Shown in pieces: positions 1 to 7,693 of a stretch of DNA of 64,000 nucleotides. Position numbers and translations under genes: made by a program. The DNA is from CAWUKT01 sp963923035 (GTDB lineage Bacteria > Bacteroidota > Bacteroidia > J057 > JADKCL01), in assembly GCA_963923035.1 (NCBI GenBank), contig CAWUKT010000019.1, positions 28,400-92,399 of the forward strand, written 5' to 3'. The stretch's first letter is position 1, and each line of letters starts with the position of its first letter. A model generated the notes under the pieces. It was not told where the DNA came from. It ran no database searches and was given only the letters and a program-made list of their open reading frames with translations.

Positions 1-129
1 ACGCCCTCCCGGATCCTCCAAAATGCGGATGTATTTGACTTCGAATTGACGGACGCAGACATGGAGCGCATCGTCCAACTGGACCAGGGACGCCGTCTCG
101 GCCCTGACCCGGACAATTTCAACTTCTAA
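1..129 (+). CDS. Aldo/keto reductase, C-terminal end (partial)
   Basis: An open frame enters from the left edge and ends with TAA at 127-129, giving 42 residues. The tail TPSRILQNADVFDFELT, then DADMERI and GRRLGPDPDNF, is the typical end of NADPH-dependent aldo/keto reductases: a helix rich in acidic residues that selects the next catalytic turn, followed by a short GPDP-type tail. The catalytic Asp-Tyr-Lys-His residues lie outside the window, so substrate and subfamily cannot be judged. A hairpin terminator follows 25 bases after the stop. The next gene is on the opposite strand, so this gene ends its transcription unit here. Confidence 0.8.
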   Translation, partial: TPSRILQNADVFDFELTDADMERIVQLDQGRRLGPDPDNFNF

Positions 130-153
130 TTTGACCTTCGAATCCCACCTTCA

Positions 154-181
154 GGGGAAGTCAATGCGGCTTCCCCTTTTT
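154..181 (+). terminator. Rho-independent terminator of the aldo/keto reductase
   Basis: A 7-bp perfect stem (GGGGAAG at 154-160, CTTCCCC at 170-176) with a 9-nt loop is followed by five T residues on the plus strand. It sits between two convergent genes. No T-run is seen on the minus side. Confidence 0.65.
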
Positions 182-1432
182 CTATTTTAGCTTCCCTTCC
201 GCCCGCCACCGCTGTTCCTTTTTCGCCAACAATTCCCGATCCGCCTCACTGGAACTCAGCTCAATGGCCTTTCCCAAATGCTCGAGGCATTTCTCCGCAT
301 CCATCTCCAGATACAATTCCGCCAGCAACGAATGGAACAAAGGATGCTTGACCAAATTGATCTTCAACGCTTCCTTGAGGGCCACTTCTTTTCCCTGCAC
401 CTGCCCGAGGGCATAGGTCCGGTTCAAAGCGGCCATCGGCGAATATTCCACCTGCAAAAGCCGGTTGTACAGATGGAGAATCTCTTCCCAGCGCTTCTCC
501 GCCGGGACTTCCATGCAAGTATGCCAATGCGCAATCGCCGCCTCCAAATGGTACCTCGAAACGCCCTGGTCCGGGGTCGCCCGCCGTAAATAATAGCGTC
601 CGCGCCGGATCAGTTCGTGGTTCCAATCGGCCGGGTCCTGATCGGCGTACAAGACCTGGTTCCCCTCGGCATCGGTCCGGGCCTCGAAGCGGGAGGCGTG
701 GAAGCAAAACAGGGCCATCAGGGCGTTGGTGGAAGGGGTATTGGTGACGGGAGAATCCAGGAGGATGAGTCCGAGACGGGTGGCTTCCCGGCAGAGGTCG
801 AGACGGACTTTTTGGGCATTGTGGGTGGAAAAATATCCTTCGTTGAAGAGGAGGTAGAGGAATGCGAGGACCTGGGGCAAACGGTTCTTCAGTTCCTGGT
901 TGGGGAACTGGGTCAAATCCGGGCGGAGCGCCCGGAGCTTTTCCCGCGCCCGGAACAGCCGCTTTTCGATGGTCCCCACATTGCCCATGAGCGCATTCGC
1001 GATTTCCTCGACGCTGAAACCTCCGAGGTAGCGCAGCGCCAGCGCCAATTGCGAAGCCACCGGCAGTTCCGGCAGACAGAGGGCGTACAGCATTTGGAGC
1101 AGGCTGTCGCGGATATTCGATTCCGACAAGTCGATCTCTTCGGGATCGAGCCTCTCCATTTCCTGCTTCAAATCCGGCTGTACTTTTTCCCGGAACACCG
1201 ATTCCCGCCGGAAATAATCCTTGGTCCGGTTCCGGGCCACCTGGTACAGCCACGCCCGGGGATTGTCGGGGATCCCCTTGAGGCCCCAGGTCTCCGCCGC
1301 TTTCAGGAAGGCCTCGCTCACGATGTCCTCCGCCATTTCGATCTGGTGAAAGCCAAAGCGGCCGCAGAGTACGGCAACAATCTTGCTGTACTCGGTCCGG
1401 AAGAGGTTGGGTAGCAGTTGAGAATGGTCCAT
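182..1432 (-). CDS. ECF42-type RNA polymerase sigma factor with C-terminal extension
   Basis: The predicted product (416 aa) is about twice the length of a normal ECF sigma factor. Residues from about 1 to 170 carry sigma region 2 (FGFHQIEMAEDIVSEAFLKA, then ARNRTKDYFRRE) and region 4 (LALRYLGGFSVEEIANAL). The rest is the helical TPR-like extension (DUF6596 type) of the ECF42 group. That group has no anti-sigma factor and is encoded next to DGPF/YCII proteins, as here, where the partner lies 71 bases upstream on the same strand. The start at 1432 (MDHSQLLPNLFRTEY) fits the family; an ATG eight codons earlier at 1456 is possible, and neither has a clear Shine-Dalgarno. The C-terminal extension is thought to control the sigma factor itself. 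Which promoters it reads cannot be seen here. Confidence 0.88.
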   Translation of the reverse strand: MDHSQLLPNLFRTEYSKIVAVLCGRFGFHQIEMAEDIVSEAFLKAAETWGLKGIPDNPRAWLYQVARNRTKDYFRRESVFREKVQPDLKQEMERLDPEEIDLSESNIRDSLLQMLYALCLPELPVASQLALALRYLGGFSVEEIANALMGNVGTIEKRLFRAREKLRALRPDLTQFPNQELKNRLPQVLAFLYLLFNEGYFSTHNAQKVRLDLCREATRLGLILLDSPVTNTPSTNALMALFCFHASRFEARTDAEGNQVLYADQDPADWNHELIRRGRYYLRRATPDQGVSRYHLEAAIAHWHTCMEVPAEKRWEEILHLYNRLLQVEYSPMAALNRTYALGQVQGKEVALKEALKINLVKHPLFHSLLAELYLEMDAEKCLEHLGKAIELSSSEADRELLAKKEQRWRAEGKLK

Positions 1433-1503
1433 GGACGGGAACCGAAAACAGACCATTGCCCAGGGGAATCTCCCGGATCAATGGTCCTTAGGTTAGTCGG
1501 GGC

Positions 1504-1845
1504 TCAGGAATCGAGCTCCATGATGGGCCGCACTTCTACGGAACCGCCAATGTGGAAAATGGGGCAGCCCTCGGAGAGCTTGACGGCCTCGTCGATGTCA
1601 CTGGCCTTGCAAATCAGGTAACCGCCGACCATCTCTTTGATTTCGGCGTGGGGGCCATCGGTGACGACTCCGGTGGCAGAAATGGTCTTGCCGCTATAAT
1701 CCAGGGCCTCGGTCCCGACGAGTTTGCCCTGCGCCGCAATGCCACCAATCCAGTGGTTCCACTCTTTGATCATTTCCTGAAACTCTTCGGGGGCAGGCAT
1801 CTCATTCGTTTTGGCTTCCCAAAACAGCATCAAAAATTCTTTCAT
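1504..1845 (-). CDS. YCII-related / DGPF-family protein
   Basis: A 113-residue protein of the YCII superfamily starting MKEFLMLFWEAK. It contains the family's signature segment as TDGPHAEIKEMVGGYLICKA, with His in place of the usual Phe of DGPF, and a C-terminal EVRPIM strand. These are small ferredoxin-like alpha-beta proteins, often dimeric, some with a His-Asp pair suggesting an enzymatic role; the function of the DGPF branch is not settled. It precedes the ECF42 sigma gene in the same direction, the standard arrangement, and is a likely target or co-regulated partner of that sigma factor. The reading frame is open upstream to 2019, but the family start and length support 1845. Confidence 0.85.
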   Translation of the reverse strand: MKEFLMLFWEAKTNEMPAPEEFQEMIKEWNHWIGGIAAQGKLVGTEALDYSGKTISATGVVTDGPHAEIKEMVGGYLICKASDIDEAVKLSEGCPIFHIGGSVEVRPIMELDS

Positions 1846-2044
1846 TGTAGTCTTAATTAAAATGTCCGTGATGTTTTGCCTTAGGACGAAGCAAGTCACC
1901 CAATCCGGACACTTGGAAAATACTTTTTTTCTTTTTCTTGAAAAAAACTTCGTCCTCTCTCCCCTCTTTCCCTCCAAAAGTCTCATTCCCAATGAAATGT
2001 GCTCTCCCGACGGCATCATGTCTGGCTTTTAATTAATTTCGTCC

Positions 2045-3724
2045 ATGCTTCGTTCCATCCTATTGGGGGCGTTTTTCTCCCTCTCTGTGTGGCTACCCGC
2101 TCAAAATCTGACCTGGACCAGTTTTTACGACTCGGTTGGGGTCTTCTCTTCGCCCCAGGCCGCCGACCTGAATGGCGACGGGACGCTGGATATTTTGATT
2201 GGGGCGGGAATTGAGGGGGAGCCATGGGCGGTGGGGATGGTGGCCTTGGATGGGGTGAATGGCAATGAAATCTGGCGGGCGCCCGCCAGAAACCAGGTCT
2301 ACGGAACGCCTTTGTTGGGCCACCTCAATGGCGACAGCGTGCCGGACGTCATCATGACCGGCCGCTCGGGCATATTTCAGGCCCGCGACGGCGCTACCGG
2401 TCAATTGATCTGGGAAGTGTGGCCGGACAGCCTCGGCAATCCGCAAGCGGGCGGTTGGTACCAATTCTACAATGCCCAATGGGTCCCCGACCAAAATGGC
2501 GACCAGGTCCCCGACCTCATCAATACCAATGGTGGCGATCCGGATGCCCTCGCCTGGGATTCCCTGCGACCACCCGGTAGCCTCGTATTGGTCAGCGGTG
2601 CGGACGGCAGCATTCTCCAGAACAGCCCTATGCCCGACGGCCATGAGACGTATTTTTCCCCCATCCTCCACGGCGACCCCAACGATCCTACGGTCATTTT
2701 TGGCAGTGGGGGGGAAACGGTACGGGGGAAATTGTACCGGATCACACTCTCTGATTTTCGGCAAAACGGCCTTCAGAATGTCCAGATCATCCTTTCCGAT
2801 ACCCTGAAGGGCTTCATTCCGCCCCCCAGCCTGGCCGATTTCAATGGGGACCAGATTGCCGATCTGGTGGTTCCCAGCCTGAATGGCCGCCTCGACCTCA
2901 TTGATGGTCAGACCTTCACCCCCATTTGGTCCAAGTCGTTTCCCGGTTACGAAAACTACGTCTCCCCTACCCTCGGCCACTTCAATGCCGATGGCGTGCC
3001 GGATATTTTCGGCATCATCGCCAAGGGGCAGTGGGCCTTTTACAGCGAACACGTCAAGTTCATGGTGGACGGCGCGAGCGGCCAGGTGGTGTGGACCGAC
3101 ACGACGGCCTTTTACCAACTCACCCAGCCCAATGCCCTTGATTGGGACGGCGATGGTATCGACGAGATCCTCCTGATTTTCAATTATGATGCTGGTTTCT
3201 CCACCATCAACTACCGCAATGTCTTTCAGGTCATCGATTTTGATGGTTCCATCATCAACAATTTTGGTGGGTTACGCACCGGGGTAAATCTGTTCTCCAC
3301 GCCTCTTGTCACTGACCTCGACCAGGACCAGGAATTGGAGGTGATCTATGCCTATGGTCCGCCGGCGGATCGCTGGAACAGCTATACGGGGGCCCGCATT
3401 GAGCGGGTCGCATTGGGGCGCTACGATGCATCGATGGCATGGAGTGGCTACCTCGGCAATGCCCGCGATGGCTATCTGACGGTGGATCCGATGCTCGCCA
3501 ATGCGCCCGCCGGGGAGACTTCCCCGCGGATTTGGCCCAATCCCGCCCGGGATTGGGTGCGGAGTAGTCGGGGAGAATTGCTGAGCCTGTACAATTACCA
3601 GGGGCAGTTGGTGCGGGAAGTTGAGGGAAAACAAATGGAATTGCAGGGGATTGAGACGGGCCTTTACTTGTTGCGGGTGCGGGAAGATGACGGAGAAACG
3701 GTTCATCGCCTGCTCGTGGATTAA
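2045..3724 (+). CDS. Secreted FG-GAP/VCBS repeat protein with T9SS sorting domain
   Basis: A 559-residue protein. Residues 1-19 are a signal peptide (MLRSILLGAFFSLSVWLPAQ). The body holds several FG-GAP/VCBS-type repeats with calcium-binding motifs such as DLNGDGTLD, DWDGDGID and DLDQDQELE, which fold as an integrin-like beta-propeller. The last 75 residues form a type A T9SS sorting domain: WPNPARDW, then the beta-strands LLSLYNYQGQLVRE and ETGLYLLRV. It should be exported by Sec and moved across the outer membrane by the type IX system, to be anchored or released. The ligand is unknown. It is first in a run of three same-strand genes (gaps of 48 and 26 bases) with the lipoprotein and the M1 peptidase. 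Confidence 0.85.
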   Translation: MLRSILLGAFFSLSVWLPAQNLTWTSFYDSVGVFSSPQAADLNGDGTLDILIGAGIEGEPWAVGMVALDGVNGNEIWRAPARNQVYGTPLLGHLNGDSVPDVIMTGRSGIFQARDGATGQLIWEVWPDSLGNPQAGGWYQFYNAQWVPDQNGDQVPDLINTNGGDPDALAWDSLRPPGSLVLVSGADGSILQNSPMPDGHETYFSPILHGDPNDPTVIFGSGGETVRGKLYRITLSDFRQNGLQNVQIILSDTLKGFIPPPSLADFNGDQIADLVVPSLNGRLDLIDGQTFTPIWSKSFPGYENYVSPTLGHFNADGVPDIFGIIAKGQWAFYSEHVKFMVDGASGQVVWTDTTAFYQLTQPNALDWDGDGIDEILLIFNYDAGFSTINYRNVFQVIDFDGSIINNFGGLRTGVNLFSTPLVTDLDQDQELEVIYAYGPPADRWNSYTGARIERVALGRYDASMAWSGYLGNARDGYLTVDPMLANAPAGETSPRIWPNPARDWVRSSRGELLSLYNYQGQLVREVEGKQMELQGIETGLYLLRVREDDGETVHRLLVD

Positions 3725-3772
3725 TATTGGGTAAAAACAGTTAAATTTGGACACAGGTAAAACAAAAAAGAT

Positions 3773-4258
3773 ATGAAGCGTACTTGGTTTTTCATCCTTG
3801 CCATCTTTGCCATGGTCATCTCTGGTTGTATTTCGGAACCGGAGGACATTACGGGTTGCACGGATCCTGAATCCCTGACCTACAATGCCAACGCCACCAT
3901 TGAAGATCCGAGTCTTTGTTTTTACCTCGCTGACGCCTACGCCGGCAACTATTTTGCCGTTGAGACGGTGACCCAATACGATGCCCTCTCCGGTGACTCC
4001 ACCATTTCGATCCGGGACTACAATTTCCGCATTGTGGTGGACCGCCAACCCGACGACGTCTTTGTGATGGGCTTCGGCGAATGTCCTGACACCTTGATGG
4101 GCGGAACTTCGGACCAGGTCCTGACCATCACCGATGGCAGCCCCTGCAACCTGAATACGGTCGCCATCAGCCGGATTTCCGGAGAACTTTCCTGGGACTA
4201 TACCTACAACTTTGACGTCTTCAACTACCGCGTCAAAGGAAATGCCGTCCGTCAGTAA
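3773..4258 (+). CDS. Small lipoprotein with GCTDP motif
   Basis: A 161-residue protein with an SPII signal peptide ending in the lipobox VISGC, so it is probably anchored in the periplasm-facing or outer membrane. Residues about 28-47 carry the motif GCTDPESLTYNANATIEDPS followed by LC, a short calcium- or disulfide-type motif common in Bacteroidota surface proteins. The rest (YAGNYFAVETV, then a beta-rich region) resembles no family I can name; the order suggests one small beta-sandwich, as in lipocalin-like lipoproteins. It lies 48 bases after the FG-GAP gene and 26 before the aminopeptidase gene, probably co-transcribed. Confidence 0.75.
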   Translation: MKRTWFFILAIFAMVISGCISEPEDITGCTDPESLTYNANATIEDPSLCFYLADAYAGNYFAVETVTQYDALSGDSTISIRDYNFRIVVDRQPDDVFVMGFGECPDTLMGGTSDQVLTITDGSPCNLNTVAISRISGELSWDYTYNFDVFNYRVKGNAVRQ

Positions 4259-4284
4259 GCCCCCTCCCTGAAAATCAACCATCC

Positions 4285-6198
4285 ATGAAATACTTCTTCC
4301 GCTTGTTTCTGTTGGCTTTCTCCGTAGCCTTCCTCTACGGTTGTGAACCCAACTCCGAAACCCATTCCTCCGATTCTGATTCCGACATGTCCACTTCCAC
4401 CTCCGAAGCTCCCCGGGATGTGCACAGCCACGCTGTGCCCGAAATCGCCCATGTCAGCCACCTCGACCTCGACATTGCCGTCGATTTCGAGACCAAAACC
4501 ATCACCGGTCGGGCTTCCTACGACCTCGTGTTGGCGGACGGCGCCACGGAAATCGTCCTGGATGCCCGTGACCTGAGCATTCAAGGCGTCACCGCCGGCG
4601 GCAATGATTCATCGGACAGCCTGGCCTTTGCGATGGGCGAAACCTCCGACCCCATCAAAGGGACTTCATTGACCATCCAACTCGCGGAAGGCACCGAGCG
4701 GATCAACGTTTTTTACCAAACCTCTCCCGAAGCGGCGGCCCTTCAGTGGCTTTCTCCCAGCCAGACGGCCGGAAAAGAGCAGCCGTTCCTGTTCACGCAG
4801 GGACAGGCCATCCTCACCCGCACCTGGCTGCCCTGCCAGGATGGTCCCGGGATGCGCTTCACCTACGACGCCCGCGTCACCGTCCCGTCCAACCTGATGG
4901 CCGTGATGAGCGCCACCAACCCCACCGAACGCAACGACCAAGGCGTCTACGAATTCGAAATGGCTCAGCCCATTCCCGCGTACCTGATGGCCCTGTCGGT
5001 GGGCGACCTGGAATTTGCTCCGATTGGCGAGCAGACGGGGGTTTATGCTGAGCCTTCCGTCCTTGAAGCCGCGGTTTACGAGTTTGGGGACATGGAAAAA
5101 ATGCTGGTATCGGCCGAAGAATTGTACGGTCCCTACCGCTGGGAGCGCTACGATGTGATTGTTTTGCCACCGAGCTTTCCCTTTGGGGGCATGGAAAATC
5201 CCCGTTTGACCTTTGCCACGCCCACCATTCTCGCCGGGGACCGGTCTTTGACCTCCCTCATCGCCCACGAACTCGCCCACAGCTGGTCCGGCAACCTCGT
5301 TACCAACGCCACCTGGGATGATTTCTGGCTCAATGAAGGCTTCACGGTCTATTTTGAGCGGCGGATCATGGAAAAATTGTACGGGGAATCTTATGTAAAA
5401 ATGCTGGCCATGCTCGGCCACCAGGACCTCGACCATACCCTGAAAGAATTGGGGACGGACAGCAAGGATACCCACCTGAAACTGGACCTCATCGGGCGGG
5501 ATCCCGATGAAGGCATGACCGATATCGCCTACGAAAAGGGCTATTTCCTCCTGACCCACATCGAAAACAGCATTGGGCGGGAAGCATTTGATGCGTTCTT
5601 GCGGCAGTATTTTGATGAAAATGCCTTCACAACCATGACCACAGAGGATTTTATTCAGTATGTGGATGAAAACCTGGTGAAGGGGGATGAAGCCTTGAAA
5701 GCGGAATTGGCGCTGGAAAAATGGATCTATGCCCCGGGGCTGCCGGCAGGATTTGAGGCACCTTACAGCGACCGCTTTGAGAAGGTTGATGCTGAGTTGG
5801 CGAGTTGGACCGGGGGAACGGCCGCCAAAGACTTGGCGGGTACGGGCGAATGGAGCACCCACGAGTGGCTCCATTTCATCCGCAAGCTGCCCGCTGGGCT
5901 CAGCGGCGACCAAATGGCCGATTTGGATGGCGCCTTCGGCCTCACCGCTTCCGGCAATTCCGAAATTCAGGCCGCGTGGTTCGAGCACGTGATCCGCAAC
6001 CAGTACGAAGCCGGCTACGCTTCCCTCGAAGCCTTCCTGATCCGCGTTGGGCGTCGGAAATTCCTCAAGCCGCTCTATACCACCCTCGCCGAAACCGAAT
6101 CTGGCAAGGAAATGGGCCGCGACATCTACGCCAAAGCACGCTCCGGCTACCATTCGGTCTCCGTCGGGACCATCGACGAGATTCTCGATTACAACTGA
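4285..6198 (+). CDS. M1 family metallopeptidase (aminopeptidase), lipoprotein
   Basis: A 637-residue zinc aminopeptidase of the M1 family, closest in layout to leukotriene-A4-hydrolase/aminopeptidase B enzymes. An SPII signal with lipobox LYGC places it in the envelope. After a Ser/Asp-rich linker come the N-terminal beta domain, the substrate-binding GGMEN motif (residues 301-305), the zinc site HELAH (328-332) with the third ligand Glu351 in the NEGF context, and a C-terminal helical domain of the LTA4H C-terminal type (about 500-637). All catalytic residues are present. It removes N-terminal residues from peptides, probably imported or periplasmic ones. It is last in the run begun by the FG-GAP gene and is followed by a strong terminator. 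Confidence 0.92.
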   Translation: MKYFFRLFLLAFSVAFLYGCEPNSETHSSDSDSDMSTSTSEAPRDVHSHAVPEIAHVSHLDLDIAVDFETKTITGRASYDLVLADGATEIVLDARDLSIQGVTAGGNDSSDSLAFAMGETSDPIKGTSLTIQLAEGTERINVFYQTSPEAAALQWLSPSQTAGKEQPFLFTQGQAILTRTWLPCQDGPGMRFTYDARVTVPSNLMAVMSATNPTERNDQGVYEFEMAQPIPAYLMALSVGDLEFAPIGEQTGVYAEPSVLEAAVYEFGDMEKMLVSAEELYGPYRWERYDVIVLPPSFPFGGMENPRLTFATPTILAGDRSLTSLIAHELAHSWSGNLVTNATWDDFWLNEGFTVYFERRIMEKLYGESYVKMLAMLGHQDLDHTLKELGTDSKDTHLKLDLIGRDPDEGMTDIAYEKGYFLLTHIENSIGREAFDAFLRQYFDENAFTTMTTEDFIQYVDENLVKGDEALKAELALEKWIYAPGLPAGFEAPYSDRFEKVDAELASWTGGTAAKDLAGTGEWSTHEWLHFIRKLPAGLSGDQMADLDGAFGLTASGNSEIQAAWFEHVIRNQYEAGYASLEAFLIRVGRRKFLKPLYTTLAETESGKEMGRDIYAKARSGYHSVSVGTIDEILDYN

Positions 6199-6219
6199 TA
6201 CCTCCCCCAATTTTTGATG

Positions 6220-6270
6220 GGCCCCGGAAAAGTCGCCTTCATTGGCTCCTTCCTTTTCCGGGGCCTTTTT
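6220..6270 (+). terminator. Strong Rho-independent terminator after the M1 peptidase
   Basis: A perfect 13-bp stem (GGCCCCGGAAAAG at 6220-6232, complement at 6253-6265) with a 20-nt loop and a T5 run at 6266-6270. The end of the T-run is also the start of the promoter box of the next gene. Confidence 0.85.
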
Positions 6271-6277
6271 ATCTTTG
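6270..6277 (+). promoter_or_regulatory. Bacteroidota -7 box (TATCTTTG) of the FAD oxidase gene
   Basis: TATCTTTG matches the consensus TAnnTTTG exactly and ends three bases before the ATG at 6281. The first T overlaps the terminator T-run. The -33 side is weak: TTG at 6242-6244 lies 25 nt away. The spacing implies a transcript that starts at or next to the initiation codon, and it supports that ATG as the start. Confidence 0.5.
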
Positions 6278-6280
6278 CCC

Positions 6281-7681
6281 ATGTTCCGTCCCATTTCAGC
6301 CTCTGACCTCGACCATTTCCGCAGCATTGTGGGTGACGCCCATGTGCTGGTGGATGCAGCATCCCAGGAATCCTATACCCATGACTATACCGAGGACCTG
6401 GTATTTTATCCGGAGGCCGTCCTTCGTCCAGGAAACAAGGACGAGATCGCTGCCATTCTCCGCCATTGCAATGCGGAGGAGATTCCGGTTACAGCGGCTG
6501 GCGCCCGAACCGGATTGAGTGGCGGCATGTTGGCCGTCCAGGGGGGCGTCATCCTGGCCACGGATCGCCTGAACCAGATTCTGGAGGTCGATACCGCCAA
6601 TCTTCAGGTGCGCACCCAACCGGGCGTGATCACCCAACTCCTGATGGATGCCGTGGCCGAACAAGGACTCTTCTATCCGGTGGACCCGGCCAGCAAAGGT
6701 TCCTGCTTCATTGGCGGGAACATCGCCGAATCCAGCGGCGGGATGCGGGCGGTCAAGTACGGGACCACCCGCGACTATGTCCTGGACCTCGAAGTCGTCC
6801 TGCCTACCGGGGAGATCATCCGTACCGGGGCCCGCACCCTGAAAAACTCCACGGGTTACGACCTGACCCGCCTGATGGTGGGAAGTGAAGGCACCCTGGG
6901 AATTGTGACAGAAATTGTCCTGAAACTCATCCCTCCTCCCACTGACCGCATGCTCATGCTTGCGCCGTTTGCCTCGGCCGAGAAGGCCTGTGAAGCGGTT
7001 TCGGAGATTTTCCGGGCGGGCATTGTGCCGTCCGCAATGGAATTCGTGGAAAAGGAAGCCATCGATCTCGCTCAGGATTTTCGGGGGGAACACCCTTTCG
7101 ATACCACCGGGATCGAGGCCCATTTGATTGTAGAGATCGATGGCAACGACCGCGAACAGATCATGGGCCAATGCGAAAAGGCCTATGAAGTGATGGCTCA
7201 GTACGACGTCGGGGAAATTCTGTTGGCGGAATCCGCGGAGGAGCAGGAACGCCTTTGGAAGGTGCGCCGGACCATTGGTGAAGCGACCCGGGCCGGAATG
7301 ACGGTAAAAGAAGAAGATGTCGTGGTTCCCCGGGCCACGTTGGCCGTCGTCTGGCGGCATATCAAGGACGTCGCCGAGGAATACGGCATCCAAGCGTTTT
7401 GCTTTGGGCACGCGGGGGACGGCAATTTGCACGTTCACCTGCCGCGGGACGACCAAGATCCCGATGCGTGGAACGAAAAAATCACCGGCGCAGTCCGGAA
7501 GGTATTCGAAAAGGTGGTCGAGTTGGGGGGAACGCTCAGCGGCGAACATGGCATTGGCCTGGTCCAAAAAGACTATATAGACATCGCTTTTTCACCGACA
7601 CAACTGGCGTTGATGAAAGGGATCAAAGGCGTGTTTGATCCGAAGGGAATTTTGAATCCGGGGAAGATCTTTCCGTCCTAA
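6281..7681 (+). CDS. FAD-binding oxidase, GlcD/D-lactate dehydrogenase family
   Basis: A 466-residue flavoprotein of the FAD_binding_4 / FAD-oxidase_C family (vanillyl-alcohol oxidase superfamily). The FAD-binding half has AAGARTGLSGGML and GGNIAESSGGMRAVKYGTT, then the glycine-rich STGYDLTRLMVGSEGTLGI. The C-terminal half has FGHAGDGNLHVHLPR, the usual His motif at the active site, and ends GEHGIGLVQKDY... NPGKIF. It should oxidise a 2-hydroxy acid such as glycolate or D-lactate and pass electrons on to quinone or another acceptor. It is a stand-alone subunit: no glcE or glcF homologue is adjacent. The start at 6281 fits both the family N terminus and the promoter box just upstream. Confidence 0.9.
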   Translation: MFRPISASDLDHFRSIVGDAHVLVDAASQESYTHDYTEDLVFYPEAVLRPGNKDEIAAILRHCNAEEIPVTAAGARTGLSGGMLAVQGGVILATDRLNQILEVDTANLQVRTQPGVITQLLMDAVAEQGLFYPVDPASKGSCFIGGNIAESSGGMRAVKYGTTRDYVLDLEVVLPTGEIIRTGARTLKNSTGYDLTRLMVGSEGTLGIVTEIVLKLIPPPTDRMLMLAPFASAEKACEAVSEIFRAGIVPSAMEFVEKEAIDLAQDFRGEHPFDTTGIEAHLIVEIDGNDREQIMGQCEKAYEVMAQYDVGEILLAESAEEQERLWKVRRTIGEATRAGMTVKEEDVVVPRATLAVVWRHIKDVAEEYGIQAFCFGHAGDGNLHVHLPRDDQDPDAWNEKITGAVRKVFEKVVELGGTLSGEHGIGLVQKDYIDIAFSPTQLALMKGIKGVFDPKGILNPGKIFPS

Positions 7682-7693
7682 TCGGGCCTGAGA

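Noticed and set aside
4666..6327. Long antisense open frame opposite the M1 peptidase gene
   Set aside because: The M1 peptidase on the plus strand has all family motifs. The antisense frame results from GC-rich codon use and has no recognisable product.
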